The notes: a model not told the origin generated them from the sequence alone. Positions 16,571 to 28,106 are shown, counted from the stretch's first letter. The stretch: 64,000 bases of DNA from Blastocatellia bacterium UBA7656 (GCA_002483445.1 DLHY01000147.1:48063-112062); one strand, 5' to 3'. A program made the numbers and translations.

Positions 16571-18745
16571 TCACGCGACTCGATAGACCTTGCCTTTGTA
16601 GATGACGACTACTTTCTGTCCGAGCGAGAAGTATTCAGCGAGCTTAGGCTCTTTCACGAGCAGATTGAAAAACTCATCGCTGCCGAATTTCAACTCCACC
16701 CTTGGCAGGGCCGAGCCTTCCTTGAATTCAGTATCGACCCACACGCCGTCTTTGAGAGTGAAGGTCTTGCTGTCGACCGTGCGAACAGTCGTGAGATAAG
16801 AGTCGAGCGATATGGCCTGATCAGCCTGAGCCATATCCTTGTCGGCGCGGCTTCGGGCCACTCCCGCCTGTCCTTCAGCGACCCCCGGAGCCATCTGGGC
16901 GGAATTAAGCGCTCGCTTCGATTCGTCAGTCATTCGTCGCTCTCTGGGTGATCCCGGAGGCTGGCGCATCGCCACTTTCACATCCTCAGTGACGAGATAT
17001 GATGTGTAAGGCGTAACTATGCCATAGCGCGTGCCGAGCGCGACCACTTCATCTATCAGCTCGCGGTTTTCGCCGTTGAGTCGAATCTGTTCCATCAGAA
17101 ATCCGACTCTTCTCGTCGCCCAGAGTCGCGGAAGAAAATCATTGTCGCTTCTTTCGTTTGCAAAACTCTGACCTGCGAAGGTGAAGGTTTCCGTCCGTCC
17201 GCCCACTCTACCGGTCAGTCGAATGGCGGCATTCGAAACGGAATTCTTGTACCTGCCGATGATAGTCAGTTGAGAGCCTTTGAACAAATCGGGCAGGTTT
17301 CGCGGATACATATAATCGGCTTCGACTCCGCCCAGATCGAGGCGGAGATCGGAAAGCACCGGATAATTCACTTTGGCGAAAAAGTTCGAGACTTTAACTT
17401 CAAGGTCTTCGCCCGGTTCGACGTAATCGTTCGCGCCGCGATTTTCGGAAGCGAGTTTGTCGAGTAAGCTTGCGTTGAGATCGTGGCCCACGCCGAAGGA
17501 AAACAGTCTCACTCCCGCGCGGTTCGCTTCCTGAACGTTTTTGGAAATCTGTTTTATGTCGGTCGGGCCGACTGTAGGCTTGCCGTCGGTGACGAAGACG
17601 ATCATCGCCGGTCGTTCAGAGTTTTGAAACTGGCGCATCGCGGCCACGAGCGCGTCGTTGATGTTCGTTCCGCCTTCGGCATTCAAACGCTCGATGAAAG
17701 CGCGGGCCTCGCTTTTGGATTCGCGGGTCGCCTGCACCAAACTGCCTTTCATCAAATGCTCTTCGCCCGAAAACGAAATGATGTTGAATCGGTCGCGCTC
17801 CGAAAGCGAGTCTACGCCGAAACGAAGCGACGCTTTCGCCTGCTGGATTTTTTCTCCGCTCATCGAACCTGAAGTGTCGAAGACGAAAACGACATCCTTC
17901 GCGGCTCGCTCTGACTCACTGATGTTTACTTTGGGCGAGATCAACATCATGAAGAACCCGTCTTTTGCAGGCTCGCGATGGGTGACGAGCGAAAGTCCGA
18001 ACTCTTTTTCCGAAAGCGAGTAGTAGAGTTGAAAATCTCTCTGCGCCTCCTCGCCCGATCCTTCGAAGCTCAGTCGCGCCCGCCGCTCGCCATCTCTTGA
18101 GACTGAAATCTTGTGCGTAGGCGAGTAGATATTTTTCAGATCGATTGGCGAATTGATTTCTACGCTTGCGGCAATCTGTCCGACGGGCTGTTGAAGAATC
18201 CGTCGCCCTGATCCGAGTTCATAGCGATAGGCTACGGTTCCGCTTTCGTTTTTAAGTGATTGAGAATAAGCCAGTTCGATCTTCTTCGTGCTTCGCGGCT
18301 CGATGGGAAATACGCTCGCTTGAAAGAGGTCTTTGCCGACATATTCGAGTAAGCCGGGATCGATCTGGCGGCGGACGATTTCGTTATAAATCTGTCGCGC
18401 TCTACCTCGCTCCATCACTTCGCCTGAAAGACGTTTTTCTCCATCATAGATGGCGAAGTCCTGAACCGCCGCGCTCTCAGGAAGCGGGAAGAAGTATTGC
18501 CCTTCCAGTCGATAGGGCGTGTCATTTTCAAAGACCTGCTCCACGCGAGTCGTCGAGACCTGAGCGTCGATTCGAGTTGTGATTTTTACGGATTTGACTT
18601 TGAGCACTCGCGGAAGAGGCTGAGGTCTTGGCAGGGGAGGACGCGGGCAACGATGGCAATCGTCAGGTACTATTATTCCCTGAGCGAATGCGACTCCCGA
18701 AAGGCACACTGTTGCCGCAAGGATTCGAAACATTTTGGCAATCAT
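16571..18745 (-). CDS. VIT and von Willebrand factor A domain protein, exported
   Basis: A 724-residue protein similar to inter-alpha-trypsin-inhibitor heavy chains. A Sec signal (about residues 1-22) precedes a Cys/Pro-rich stretch (DDCHRCPRPPLPRP). A VIT domain follows (about residues 45-170, with YFFPLPESAAVQDF). The vWA domain (about 285-460) has an intact metal-ion adhesion site DTSGSMS. The C-terminal third is beta-rich and ends in a strand-rich domain. It is probably periplasmic or surface-bound and involved in protein or metal-dependent adhesion; no ligand is known. The start at 18745 was chosen because it places the signal peptide at the N-terminus. Confidence 0.85.
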   Translation of the reverse strand: MIAKMFRILAATVCLSGVAFAQGIIVPDDCHRCPRPPLPRPQPLPRVLKVKSVKITTRIDAQVSTTRVEQVFENDTPYRLEGQYFFPLPESAAVQDFAIYDGEKRLSGEVMERGRARQIYNEIVRRQIDPGLLEYVGKDLFQASVFPIEPRSTKKIELAYSQSLKNESGTVAYRYELGSGRRILQQPVGQIAASVEINSPIDLKNIYSPTHKISVSRDGERRARLSFEGSGEEAQRDFQLYYSLSEKEFGLSLVTHREPAKDGFFMMLISPKVNISESERAAKDVVFVFDTSGSMSGEKIQQAKASLRFGVDSLSERDRFNIISFSGEEHLMKGSLVQATRESKSEARAFIERLNAEGGTNINDALVAAMRQFQNSERPAMIVFVTDGKPTVGPTDIKQISKNVQEANRAGVRLFSFGVGHDLNASLLDKLASENRGANDYVEPGEDLEVKVSNFFAKVNYPVLSDLRLDLGGVEADYMYPRNLPDLFKGSQLTIIGRYKNSVSNAAIRLTGRVGGRTETFTFAGQSFANERSDNDFLPRLWATRRVGFLMEQIRLNGENRELIDEVVALGTRYGIVTPYTSYLVTEDVKVAMRQPPGSPRERRMTDESKRALNSAQMAPGVAEGQAGVARSRADKDMAQADQAISLDSYLTTVRTVDSKTFTLKDGVWVDTEFKEGSALPRVELKFGSDEFFNLLVKEPKLAEYFSLGQKVVVIYKGKVYRVA

Positions 18746-18883
18746 CTTTAGAATCTCTCTTTTTTTGGAATTACTTCCATCGTCAGCATCACCAACCTGC
18801 GTTTTCGATGGCGAGCAGGTGAAGCTACATGGTCTGGTCAAACACATACACGGGCATCGTGTTTGCAAATTCTGTCCTAATTA

Positions 18884-19390
18884 TTATTTTACCGGCCCAT
18901 CCACAATCCTTCCGCAGGCCGCAAAGACACCTGTAATTGTTCCTCTCCATCTTCCCGAAATTTTTCTATATTCATAGATAGGCCCGCTGACAGATGTGAG
19001 ACTCGTAGGCTCGCCGAAATTAACAATCACCTTTTTACCTGCGATCTCGAATCCTTCGAAACTGCCATAAGAAAAAGAGGCGTCCGATTTCACTCTTGAA
19101 TCAATCTCTTGCTCACTGAGTAATATCAACCTGATATCGGAAAATGAGGCAAACCATTCTCGCCTTATGTACTCATTAATCTTAAGCACGAAACTGTCAT
19201 TCTTGCGCAGATTCCTACACGATATCTGGTCACGAAGGATAGATATTGCAATCGAAGCTCTATCCTGATCAGTCAGTTCATGGCGTGCAATAGCATAGCC
19301 GGGTTCCGCACATCTCATGAGAATAGCGATGAAAATTATTACAATGGCAGATAGTCTATTCCCTCTTGATACCAGTTTCGCTATGCACAT
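18884..19390 (-). CDS. secreted protein of unknown function, AT-rich
   Basis: A 168-residue protein with an N-terminal hydrophobic segment (about residues 12-32) that looks like a signal peptide with a Cys near its end (MRCAEPG). The rest has no family I recognise. Two further Cys (SCRNL and AACGRI) could form a disulfide. The start at 19390 is fixed by GGAGG nine bases upstream. Codon use is more AT-rich than its neighbours and a strong hairpin lies just upstream, so it may be an acquired orphan gene. Confidence 0.65.
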   Translation of the reverse strand: MCIAKLVSRGNRLSAIVIIFIAILMRCAEPGYAIARHELTDQDRASIAISILRDQISCRNLRKNDSFVLKINEYIRREWFASFSDIRLILLSEQEIDSRVKSDASFSYGSFEGFEIAGKKVIVNFGEPTSLTSVSGPIYEYRKISGRWRGTITGVFAACGRIVDGPVK

Positions 19391-19446
19391 GAAAACCTCC
19401 AAGTGGATGAATCCCAGCGACACAGGCACAACTACGAAGATAGAAG

Positions 19447-19510
19447 ACGGAGGGTTCTCAAGTTAAACTCGCTAACGCTCCAGCCCGTGCTCTGGCTTGA
19501 GAACCTCCGT
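19447..19510 (-). terminator. long hairpin between two minus-strand genes
   Basis: ACGGAGGGTTCTCAAG (19447-19462) pairs with CTTGAGAACCTCCGT (19496-19510) with one bulged base. An inner CCAG/CTGG pair is also possible. It lies after the S1/P1 nuclease gene. No T-run follows, so termination is uncertain; it may be a dispersed palindrome. Confidence 0.5.
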
Positions 19511-19564
19511 CACTCTATTGAACGCCACAAAAAAAAATGCTTGCCAATTTTTTGAACGATTCTC

Positions 19565-20461
19565 TCACTGCCCTTGCACAGCGGCGGAATCAGTCCATGC
19601 GGTGTACCAGAGATTGGCGAGCATCTGCGCTCCGGCGGCGAGTCGCGCGGTGACGAATTGCTTCGACTGAGCATTGCGATTGTTCTGATCCCACCTTGCA
19701 GTTTTTTCCAGTCTGTAAAGCTCAGCGACCTGACTGTTGGAATCGAAGAGAAACTTCATCGTGTCGGCAAACACATCGTTGAGTTTTCGCGCCGGTTTGA
19801 CCTGCGGGCTGAAGTCTTCAGGCTTGATTTGAGACCTGACGTATTCGCTCTCGAAGCGCGAGTGCAGATGTTCGCGCGTGAAAAGATCAGGATTAGTGCT
19901 TGAACTCCATCCGTCGAAATGAATCGTGGTGTGAAGAGGCTGCGCGCCGTCAGCGACGTAGTGGCCAAGCACCCCCGCATAATAGATGATGTTCTGCTCT
20001 ATCTGATCGCGCTCCGAAGAATTTCTCGGATCGCGCCACATTCGAAACAACACCTGAATACGTTGATAGCCTTCGAGAATCGAATAAGGCAGGAATCCGA
20101 TATCCTTAGGGTCTTTGCCCGAAGCGCGAAGCCATTCACTGTAGAGATATCGATTATCAGGGAGGGACTGAAAGTTCTCCGGTTTATCGATATCGATGAA
20201 GTGATCGGGCGACTGCGCCTCGTTGAGCGCGCGATAAAGCTCTATCCGATCGCGCCAGCGATCAGGCTCCGGGCCGAGGAATGAAAGGCGGGCCGAAGCC
20301 AGTTTGAAAAACGCAGGCATATCGTCGGGCATTTTCTCGGCTGCCGCGCGATTTATCCATCGGTGGCCCTCATCGCCCCACGCATTGGTCGGAGAAGGCG
20401 CGATGATGAAGGAAAGAATCAGCAGAAAAAACAAAACGGCTATGGCTCGTCTATTCTTCAC
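19565..20461 (-). CDS. S1/P1-type zinc-dependent nuclease, secreted
   Basis: A 298-residue protein with a Sec signal cleaved just before Trp (NA-WGDEGH). The mature N-terminal Trp is itself a zinc ligand in this family. Other trinuclear zinc-site landmarks are present: the early GDEGHRWI, a central DHFID and the HYVADGAQPLH helix. Members cleave single-stranded DNA and RNA or phospholipids outside the cytoplasm. It is convergent with nothing and stands just downstream of the SpoVR gene with a 26-base gap, but is unlikely to share its function. Confidence 0.87.
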   Translation of the reverse strand: MKNRRAIAVLFFLLILSFIIAPSPTNAWGDEGHRWINRAAAEKMPDDMPAFFKLASARLSFLGPEPDRWRDRIELYRALNEAQSPDHFIDIDKPENFQSLPDNRYLYSEWLRASGKDPKDIGFLPYSILEGYQRIQVLFRMWRDPRNSSERDQIEQNIIYYAGVLGHYVADGAQPLHTTIHFDGWSSSTNPDLFTREHLHSRFESEYVRSQIKPEDFSPQVKPARKLNDVFADTMKFLFDSNSQVAELYRLEKTARWDQNNRNAQSKQFVTARLAAGAQMLANLWYTAWTDSAAVQGQ

Positions 20462-20487
20462 AGAGATAATGTCCCTCCTGATTGAGT

Positions 20488-22072
<1,585 letters not shown>

Positions 22073-22080
<8 letters not shown>

Positions 22081-23230
22081 GTTCTCCGCGCACGCCGAAG
22101 AATTCCTTGAGCGCGGGATAAACGTCTTCCTTATCGTCTATGCGCACGCCGACGAAGCGATCCTGAAGTTTGAGCCTGTCTTTGAAAATGGAAAGCAGCG
22201 CGCCCGATGATCTTCGATAGCTCGACGCGCCTTCTTCGCCGATTTCGCCATAGCCGAACAGATTGCACGTCGCTATAAGCTCGTCGGCCAGTCGCACCGC
22301 CTCGTCATTGTCTGAGTAGTAGTTATCTCCGTCCGAAAAATGAAACGGATAGATGTTCCAGTCGCCCGGCGGAAAGCGTTCCTGAATTACGTCGAGCGCC
22401 AATCGATAAGCCGAAGACACGACCGTGCCGCCCGACTCGCCCTGAGTGAAAAACTGCTCTTCTGTCACTTCCTTCGCTTCGGTGTGATGGCTGATGAAGA
22501 CAATCTTCACATTGTCATACTTCGTTCTCAGAAATCTCACCATCCAGAAATAAAACGAGCGGGCGATATATTTCTTGAATTCGCCCATGCTCCCCGACAC
22601 GTCCATGATGGGGATTACGACGGCGTTCGATTCATACTTGATTTCTTCTTCCCACGTTTTATATCTGAGATCGTCTTTCTTGAACCGACCCAATCTCGCC
22701 TCGCCTGTTTCGCGCGCCTGACGTTTGATGTTTTCCAGTATCGAGCGTCGCTTATCGAGATTCGAAAGTATTCCCGAACGGCGAATCTCCGTAAAGCGGG
22801 TGGTCTTCGATTGCACGGCCTGCTTCGCTTTGTCTTCGAGGTAAGGCAGGTGCAGGTCTTCGAATATGAGCTTTGCTATCTCATCTATGTCGACTTCAGC
22901 TTCGTAGTAATCCTGTCCGGCCTGATCGCCCCCCTGAGGCCCGCGCCCCTGTCCGGGTTGTCCCTCGCGAGCGATCACATCGCCCACCTGAGTGTTGCCG
23001 TCGCCCGTTCCGACGTGTTTTTTCTTGCGATAGTCGTAACGGAATTTATACTCGTCGAGCGAGCGGATAGGCACTTTGACTTTTCGCTTGCCGTCGGAAA
23101 GTATGATCGATTCATTCGAAACTATAGAGCCGAGATTTTTCTTTATGGCATCGCGCACGCGCTCTTTGTGGCGCTCCTGATCGATCAATCCCTTGCGCTG
23201 AAGCGACCAGTCATTTCTCTGGATCGACAT
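22073..23230 (-). CDS. yeaH: YeaH/YhbH family (DUF444) protein
   Basis: A 385-residue DUF444 protein with a C-terminal von Willebrand-type domain (about residues 205-380) carrying [11 protein letters not shown]. The N-terminal half is charged, with a Gly/Gln-rich segment (about 85-105) as in E. coli YeaH. The family is always found with PrkA kinases and is a candidate substrate or partner of the kinase during nutrient stress. The start ATG at 23230 lies 88 bases after prkA. Its end overlaps the first SpoVR start. Confidence 0.92.
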
Positions 23231-23318
23231 AGATTACTTCTCCGCAATATGGTTAAGCCCGCGCCTCCCTGATGAGGGCTGCGCGGGCGTCCTGAAACAT
23301 CACGTTGCGCCCACACCT

Positions 23319-25244
23319 TTATCGCGCCATGAGCGAGCCTACGTAAGAGAGCAGTTCGTTCGCGCAAACGGTGCAGTAGCCGTGCTGTGTGACGAGCCGG
23401 TCGATGACTTCGTTAATGCGGCGCAACTGATCCGAGTCTGGCGTCTTGGCTGAAGTGGTTATCTTTACGAGGTCTTTCACATCCGAGAATATCTTCTTCT
23501 CGATTGCTTCCTTCAACCGTTCGTGCGAGCGATACTCGAATGCCTTGCCCTTGCGGGCGTAGGTCGAGATTCGAATCAATATCTCCTGACGGAAAGTGTT
23601 CTTGGCATTCTCGCTGACCCCGATCTGCTCCTCGATTGATCGCATCAGCTTCTCGTCAGGCTCTATCTCATCCTCGGTGATCGGGTCTTTGATCTTCTCC
23701 TTGTTGCAGTAGGCTTCGACGTTATCGAGGTAATTGTCGCAAAGACCCTTTGCCATTTCCTCGAACGAATAGACGAAAGCTCGTTGAATTTCATTCTTCG
23801 CTATCTGGTCATACTCGCGGCGGGCGACGGAGACCAGATTCATGTATCGCTCGCGCTGTTCAGCCGATATGCCCGAATGCTGCTCGAATCCGTCCTTGAT
23901 CGCAAGAAGCGCGTCGTAAGGATTGATGCAGGTGATGTTGTCGCGAACCAGTGCGCCCGACAGACGGTTGATGATATAACGCGGGCTGATTCCGTCCATA
24001 CCCTCGCGCACGGTTTCTTTCTGAAGTTCGCGCACATCTTTCGATTTGAACCCTTCGACATCCTCGCCGTCATAGAGCTTCATCTTCTTGACTATATCGA
24101 TGTTGGCCTTGCGAGGTTCTTCAAGCCTGGTCATCACGGCGAACATCGCGGCGACTTTGAGAGTGTTCGGCGCGATGTGAATATTGCGCAGCACCTCGGA
24201 CTGGTTGAGCAGTTTGTCATAGATGCGCTCTTCCTGCGAGACCTTCAGGTTGTACGGGACTCTGATCATGATGATGCGATCCTGAAGCGCCTCGCTCTTC
24301 CGGTTGGCGACGAAGGCGGCGTATTCGTTTTCGTTCGTGTGCGAGAGAATAGTCTCGTCAGCGTAGATCATCGCGAACCTTCCGGTCTTGATGCTCTGTT
24401 CCTGACTGAGAGTGAGCAGACTGTAGAGGAATTTCTCATCAACTTTGAGCATTTCGATAAATTCCATCAGTCCGCGATTGGCGATGTTCAACTCGCCGTC
24501 GAAGCGATAAGCGCGCGGGTCTGATTCGACTCCTATTTCGCCGATTGTCGAAAGATCGATTGAGCCTGTGAGTTCCGTGAGGTCCTGAGATTTCGGGTCT
24601 GAAGGCGCGAATGTGCCTATGCCTATGCGCTCTTTTTCGGAAAAGATTATGCGATGAACCAGCACATCCTCGTGTCGCCCGTGATAGACGTGTTCAAGGT
24701 TGTATCGGCACTGCGGGCAAAGCTCGCCTTCGATGTAAAGGCCGTAGTGCTTTTCGATTTCAGGCCTAAGCTCAGGCGGGATCAGATGCAATGGCTCTTC
24801 ATGCATCGGGCAATCTTTTATGGCATAGACCGCGCCGTTGTCCGTCCGGGTATATTTCTCAAGTCCGCGCTTGAGCATGGTGACGATGGTCGATTTGCCT
24901 CCGCCAACAGGCCCCATCAACAGCATTATGCGCTTGCGGACTTCAAGCCGCTGTCCGGCTGATTTGAAGTATTCGACGATTTTGGCTATCGGCCCTTCGA
25001 TGCCATACAGTTCATCGCTGAAAAAGTTGTAGCGTATGATTTCATCGCGAGAGCCTTCATTGATCTTCTCAAGACCAGATGCAAGCACCATGTCGCAGAC
25101 GCGGGCGTGTGAGAGTTTTGATATGTTCGGGTTCTGGAGAACCAGTTCGAAGTAATCGCGAAAAGAGCCTTCCCATGCCAACTGCTCGCGTTCGCGGCGA
25201 TGCGTTTCGAGGAGATCGCTGATATTAAGCTTGTTATCCTCCAT
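23319..25244 (-). CDS. prkA: PrkA-family serine protein kinase / AAA protein
   Basis: A 641-residue protein with an N-terminal PrkA AAA domain: Walker A GPVGGGKST near residue 110 and the Cys pair typical of PrkA (CPMHEEP...CPQC, about 145-180). The C-terminal PrkA kinase-like domain follows. It is the E. coli YeaG/B. subtilis PrkA orthologue, which in other bacteria is needed for adaptation to sustained nitrogen or carbon starvation. Shine-Dalgarno GGAGGTGA lies right before ATG. It is first in the prkA-yeaH-spoVR operon and has a leader of about 235 bases. Confidence 0.95.
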   Translation of the reverse strand: MEDNKLNISDLLETHRREREQLAWEGSFRDYFELVLQNPNISKLSHARVCDMVLASGLEKINEGSRDEIIRYNFFSDELYGIEGPIAKIVEYFKSAGQRLEVRKRIMLLMGPVGGGKSTIVTMLKRGLEKYTRTDNGAVYAIKDCPMHEEPLHLIPPELRPEIEKHYGLYIEGELCPQCRYNLEHVYHGRHEDVLVHRIIFSEKERIGIGTFAPSDPKSQDLTELTGSIDLSTIGEIGVESDPRAYRFDGELNIANRGLMEFIEMLKVDEKFLYSLLTLSQEQSIKTGRFAMIYADETILSHTNENEYAAFVANRKSEALQDRIIMIRVPYNLKVSQEERIYDKLLNQSEVLRNIHIAPNTLKVAAMFAVMTRLEEPRKANIDIVKKMKLYDGEDVEGFKSKDVRELQKETVREGMDGISPRYIINRLSGALVRDNITCINPYDALLAIKDGFEQHSGISAEQRERYMNLVSVARREYDQIAKNEIQRAFVYSFEEMAKGLCDNYLDNVEAYCNKEKIKDPITEDEIEPDEKLMRSIEEQIGVSENAKNTFRQEILIRISTYARKGKAFEYRSHERLKEAIEKKIFSDVKDLVKITTSAKTPDSDQLRRINEVIDRLVTQHGYCTVCANELLSYVGSLMAR

Positions 25245-25486
25245 CGGTCACCTCCGATTCTCACCCGACGGGTGAGAGTTCGATCTAAAAGCCGATACCT
25301 GTGTCCTGCTCAGGTCACGGCAAGTCCGGGCTTACTGCGAGATTCGGGACTACACTCAGTCTACGCCCTCGCGGGCGGACAGTCGGAGGTACGAGTCCGG
25401 CTGCTCATGGCTCGACCTTGTGCTCAACCTCGATAGCTCATAAGCGCATTCAAACTCAAGGATCCGTTTTTTCTTCCAGCATTATA
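25245..25486 (-). promoter_or_regulatory. extended -10 promoter and long structured leader of prkA
   Basis: Minus-strand TATAAT (25486-25481) preceded directly by TGT gives an extended -10; no good -35 is visible. The transcript would have a leader of roughly 235 bases. It contains a GCCC-GCGA-GGGC stem with a GNRA loop (within 25360-25380) and a perfect TCACCC/GGGTGA hairpin (25261-25275) just before the ribosome site. No known riboswitch class is recognised. A cis-acting regulator or a small RNA is possible. Confidence 0.5.
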
Positions 25487-25521
25487 ACACAGGCCGCAAG
25501 CGCAAAGAGTAAAGCCTTGTC

Positions 25522-26442
25522 CTACGCCGCTTCAGTCAGCACGACGCGAGGTTTTATCACTCGCCGCGCGGGGTCTGTCTCGCCCACTGCAAGAAGATTG
25601 CCTTCCTCATCAAGAAGCCTGATCACCATGCCTTCAATCTCTTCCCTCGATTCGACGGCCCGACCGTTGGCAACAAGCCGCGCATCGTCGGGACTGAGGC
25701 GAGTGGCCGGAAGATGGCCTATCGTTTCAGCGGGGCTTATAATCGCTTCGCTGAGTCGATTTTCCAGCCGAAGAGCGTCAAGCCTTTCAAGCGTGAGCGC
25801 CCGCGAGATTTCAAAATGCCCCACCGCCGTTCTTCTGAGCGCCGCAAGGTGCGCGCCCACTTTGAGCCTCTCGCCTAAATCGTGCGCCAGTGTTCTTATG
25901 TACGTGCCTGATGAGCAACGAACGCTTATCACAAAATCCCGGCTCCCGTCTTCATTCTCCCTGAACCAGTCGCCCCCGTCTGTTTCCAGATTGATCGAAT
26001 AAATTTCGATCTCGGCGGGTCTGCGCTCGACTTCTCGCCCTTCTCTTGCGGCCTTATACAAACGTTCGCCGCCGACCTTCTTTGCTGAATACATCGGCGG
26101 CGTTTGTAACTGACGGCCAACGAATTGATTCAGATTGCTGATAACCTCTTCGAGACTCAATCCCTTTGATGTGCGAAGAGGAGCTATCTGTTTCCCAGTC
26201 ACGTCCTGAGTGTCAGTCGCAAAGCCAAGTCTCACCCTTGCGAGGTATTCTTTATCGAGACCGACGAGAAATTGCATCAACCTCGTAGCCTGATTGAGAC
26301 AAACTACAAGCGCGCCCGTAGCGAATGGATCGAGAGTGCCAGCATGTCCGACCCGACGTGTGCGCGCCGCTCGGCGAACGCGAGAGACGACATCGTGCGA
26401 GGTTATGCCTTCAGGCTTGTCTATGATCAGTGCGCCGTTCAC
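25522..26442 (-). CDS. truB: tRNA pseudouridine-55 synthase
   Basis: A 306-residue TruB, which makes pseudouridine 55 in the T-loop of tRNAs. The start MNGALIIDKPEGITSHDVV is family-typical. The catalytic Asp is in GHAGTLDPFATGAL (about residue 38). A C-terminal PUA-like domain follows. The start is GTG and has no Shine-Dalgarno sequence: the heptamer array begins 8 bases upstream and occupies the place where one would be. It is probably expressed from upstream transcription through the SagB-like gene. Confidence 0.95.
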   Translation of the reverse strand: MNGALIIDKPEGITSHDVVSRVRRAARTRRVGHAGTLDPFATGALVVCLNQATRLMQFLVGLDKEYLARVRLGFATDTQDVTGKQIAPLRTSKGLSLEEVISNLNQFVGRQLQTPPMYSAKKVGGERLYKAAREGREVERRPAEIEIYSINLETDGGDWFRENEDGSRDFVISVRCSSGTYIRTLAHDLGERLKVGAHLAALRRTAVGHFEISRALTLERLDALRLENRLSEAIISPAETIGHLPATRLSPDDARLVANGRAVESREEIEGMVIRLLDEEGNLLAVGETDPARRVIKPRVVLTEAA

Positions 26443-26449
26443 CTGGATA

Positions 26450-26561
26450 GGTTACAGGTTACAGGGAATAGGGAACAGGGGATTTTTGACAGCCAATGAT
26501 GAGCAAACAAGATTCGCCCTATCTGCCCTGTAACCTGTCACCTGTTCCCTGTAACCTATTA
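26450..26561. repeat. inverted pair of heptamer arrays between sagB-like gene and truB
   Basis: Left: GGTTACA twice, GGGAATA, GGGAACA, GGGGATT (26450-26484). Right: CCTGTAA, CCTGTCA, CCTGTTC, CCTGTAA, CCTATTA (26527-26561). The two sides are largely complementary across a 42-base centre. The right end contains the stop codon of the SagB-like gene; the left end is 8 bases from the truB start. Confidence 0.85.
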
Positions 26562-28079
26562 AAGGATCGGGCGTTTGCCCGCAACGCCGAGCGACACGAC
26601 TAGCATACAGTTTTTGCCCGCCGCGTGCGGCGAGAAGAACTCAGTCACTTCGTCATCGTAGAAAGTCAGCCCCGTGGCTCCGCGCCTGAGCGTGTAAGCC
26701 GCAAGGTACATCCTGCCGCCGATGATGCCCGCTTCCATCTGAGCCATTCGATATCCGCGATTGCCGAAGCGTTCGAGCAGAGCATTGAGATCGGCCATAA
26801 AAAAGACGGTCGCGCTTGCGTCCCCGGCGAGTTCCTGTTCGAGCGTGAGATAAGCAGCCCGCTCGCGGAAGTCGCCCGTCCTGAGCAGTTCGAGAGCGCG
26901 CTCTTCTCTTCGATAAAAATAAGCTCCCGGATCAAGACCATCGACCGCGTTAATGATCAAATAAATGTCGTTCAACTGCTCGGCTGCAAAATCAAATTCG
27001 ATGCCGCGTGTGGCTCGGTCGAGGATGATCGACAGATGCTCGAACGAAATGGCTTTTCGCGCAAACCTGCGAGTCGAGCCTCGTCGGACGATCACATCTT
27101 CAATCCCGTCTCCCGGCAGGGTGTCGGGCGAGGGAATTCGAAGAGGGATGACAGGGCTTGCGGCCTGCGATTCTTTTCGAGTGAATTCACTGCTGCGCCA
27201 TCGGGCAACTTCGTCTGCGTTCTGGAGAGAAGACGCGCGGTGCATCTCCTGAATCGAAGGATAATCGACCTGCGATTTGGATAGCGGCACTGTTTCAAGA
27301 TTCAATCTTTCAGGCGTCGAAGCTTTTTCAATCTCAGTGTCGCGACCGATGGCTAAAAGGCTCAAGGCAAGCTCGCGCTCGCCATCGATATCGAGCAACG
27401 GGTTTACATCTTCTTCGACAAAGCCCATCACGACTCTTGCGTGAAGGTGATGAGACGCAGCCATCGCAAGCGCGTTTGCCGCAATCATCCCGTCATCCCA
27501 GAAATGATATCGGTAGGCGCGGTCGCGATACTTCCACGTACTGCGCCAGGTGATCGCAGTATGAACGAGAATGACCGGAGCGTGAGCGATGCTTTCTTCC
27601 GACCCGGTGGCCGCGACTATCGCGCCGCGATGGTCGCCCGTGCGCAAACGCCGGAGGGCGAAATCTCCAGCATTGAAGTGATACACGCCTGCCCCGAGGC
27701 CTTCGATAGCGCCGCAGACGAGGTAGGTTTCAACCGGGTAGAGCGCGCCCGCGCAGGCGGCAGCGCGAAAGTAGATTTCCCCGCCGGGAAAAGTTTTTTT
27801 CTTCGTCACGCCAGATGAGTAATAAAGAATCGCTGTTAGCTGATCGAGCGTCGGTTTGCTTTGAGCCGCATCAATGGTTGTCGCCGCGACTGCCGCCAGC
27901 GCAGGCACGCCGGTTTGCGCGAGTTCCGGCGAAAGCTTCAGAGCTTCTATAGCGGGATAGACCTTGAACGGATAGGGCCGATTATCCCAGTCGAGATAAT
28001 GCGCCTGTGTGCGAACGCTCCAGTAAGAGTGCTTCGTCAGGTCGTGATATTTCCAGGCTGATTCAGTTTGTTTGTTCAA
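26559..28079 (-). CDS. SagB/ThcOx-type nitroreductase with two FMN domains
   Basis: A 506-residue protein with two nitroreductase-fold halves (about residues 75-255 and 300-500). The first carries the SagB-type SSGVTKKK and RAAACAGALYPVE segments that bind FMN. The second begins with RRGSTRRFARKAISFEHL. SagB enzymes dehydrogenate azolines in thiazole/oxazole peptides. Tandem-domain members have unknown substrates. The start is TTG at 28079, since no ATG in frame lies nearby. It is 27 bases after a ferredoxin gene, which could be its electron partner. Confidence 0.85.
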   Translation of the reverse strand: MNKQTESAWKYHDLTKHSYWSVRTQAHYLDWDNRPYPFKVYPAIEALKLSPELAQTGVPALAAVAATTIDAAQSKPTLDQLTAILYYSSGVTKKKTFPGGEIYFRAAACAGALYPVETYLVCGAIEGLGAGVYHFNAGDFALRRLRTGDHRGAIVAATGSEESIAHAPVILVHTAITWRSTWKYRDRAYRYHFWDDGMIAANALAMAASHHLHARVVMGFVEEDVNPLLDIDGERELALSLLAIGRDTEIEKASTPERLNLETVPLSKSQVDYPSIQEMHRASSLQNADEVARWRSSEFTRKESQAASPVIPLRIPSPDTLPGDGIEDVIVRRGSTRRFARKAISFEHLSIILDRATRGIEFDFAAEQLNDIYLIINAVDGLDPGAYFYRREERALELLRTGDFRERAAYLTLEQELAGDASATVFFMADLNALLERFGNRGYRMAQMEAGIIGGRMYLAAYTLRRGATGLTFYDDEVTEFFSPHAAGKNCMLVVSLGVAGKRPIL

Positions 28080-28106
28080 AGTCTCTCAATCAGGGATTCT
28101 CTGGCA

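Noticed and set aside
22340..23272. Long + strand frame over the yeaH gene
   Set aside because: It is antisense to a clear DUF444 gene, has no ribosome site and no recognisable family; it follows from the codon bias of the real gene.
25245..25486. RNase P RNA, 6S RNA or known riboswitch in the prkA leader
   Set aside because: A short stretch resembling AAGTCCGGGCT on the + strand suggested RNase P, but the rest of the conserved core is absent; 6S pairing could not be built.
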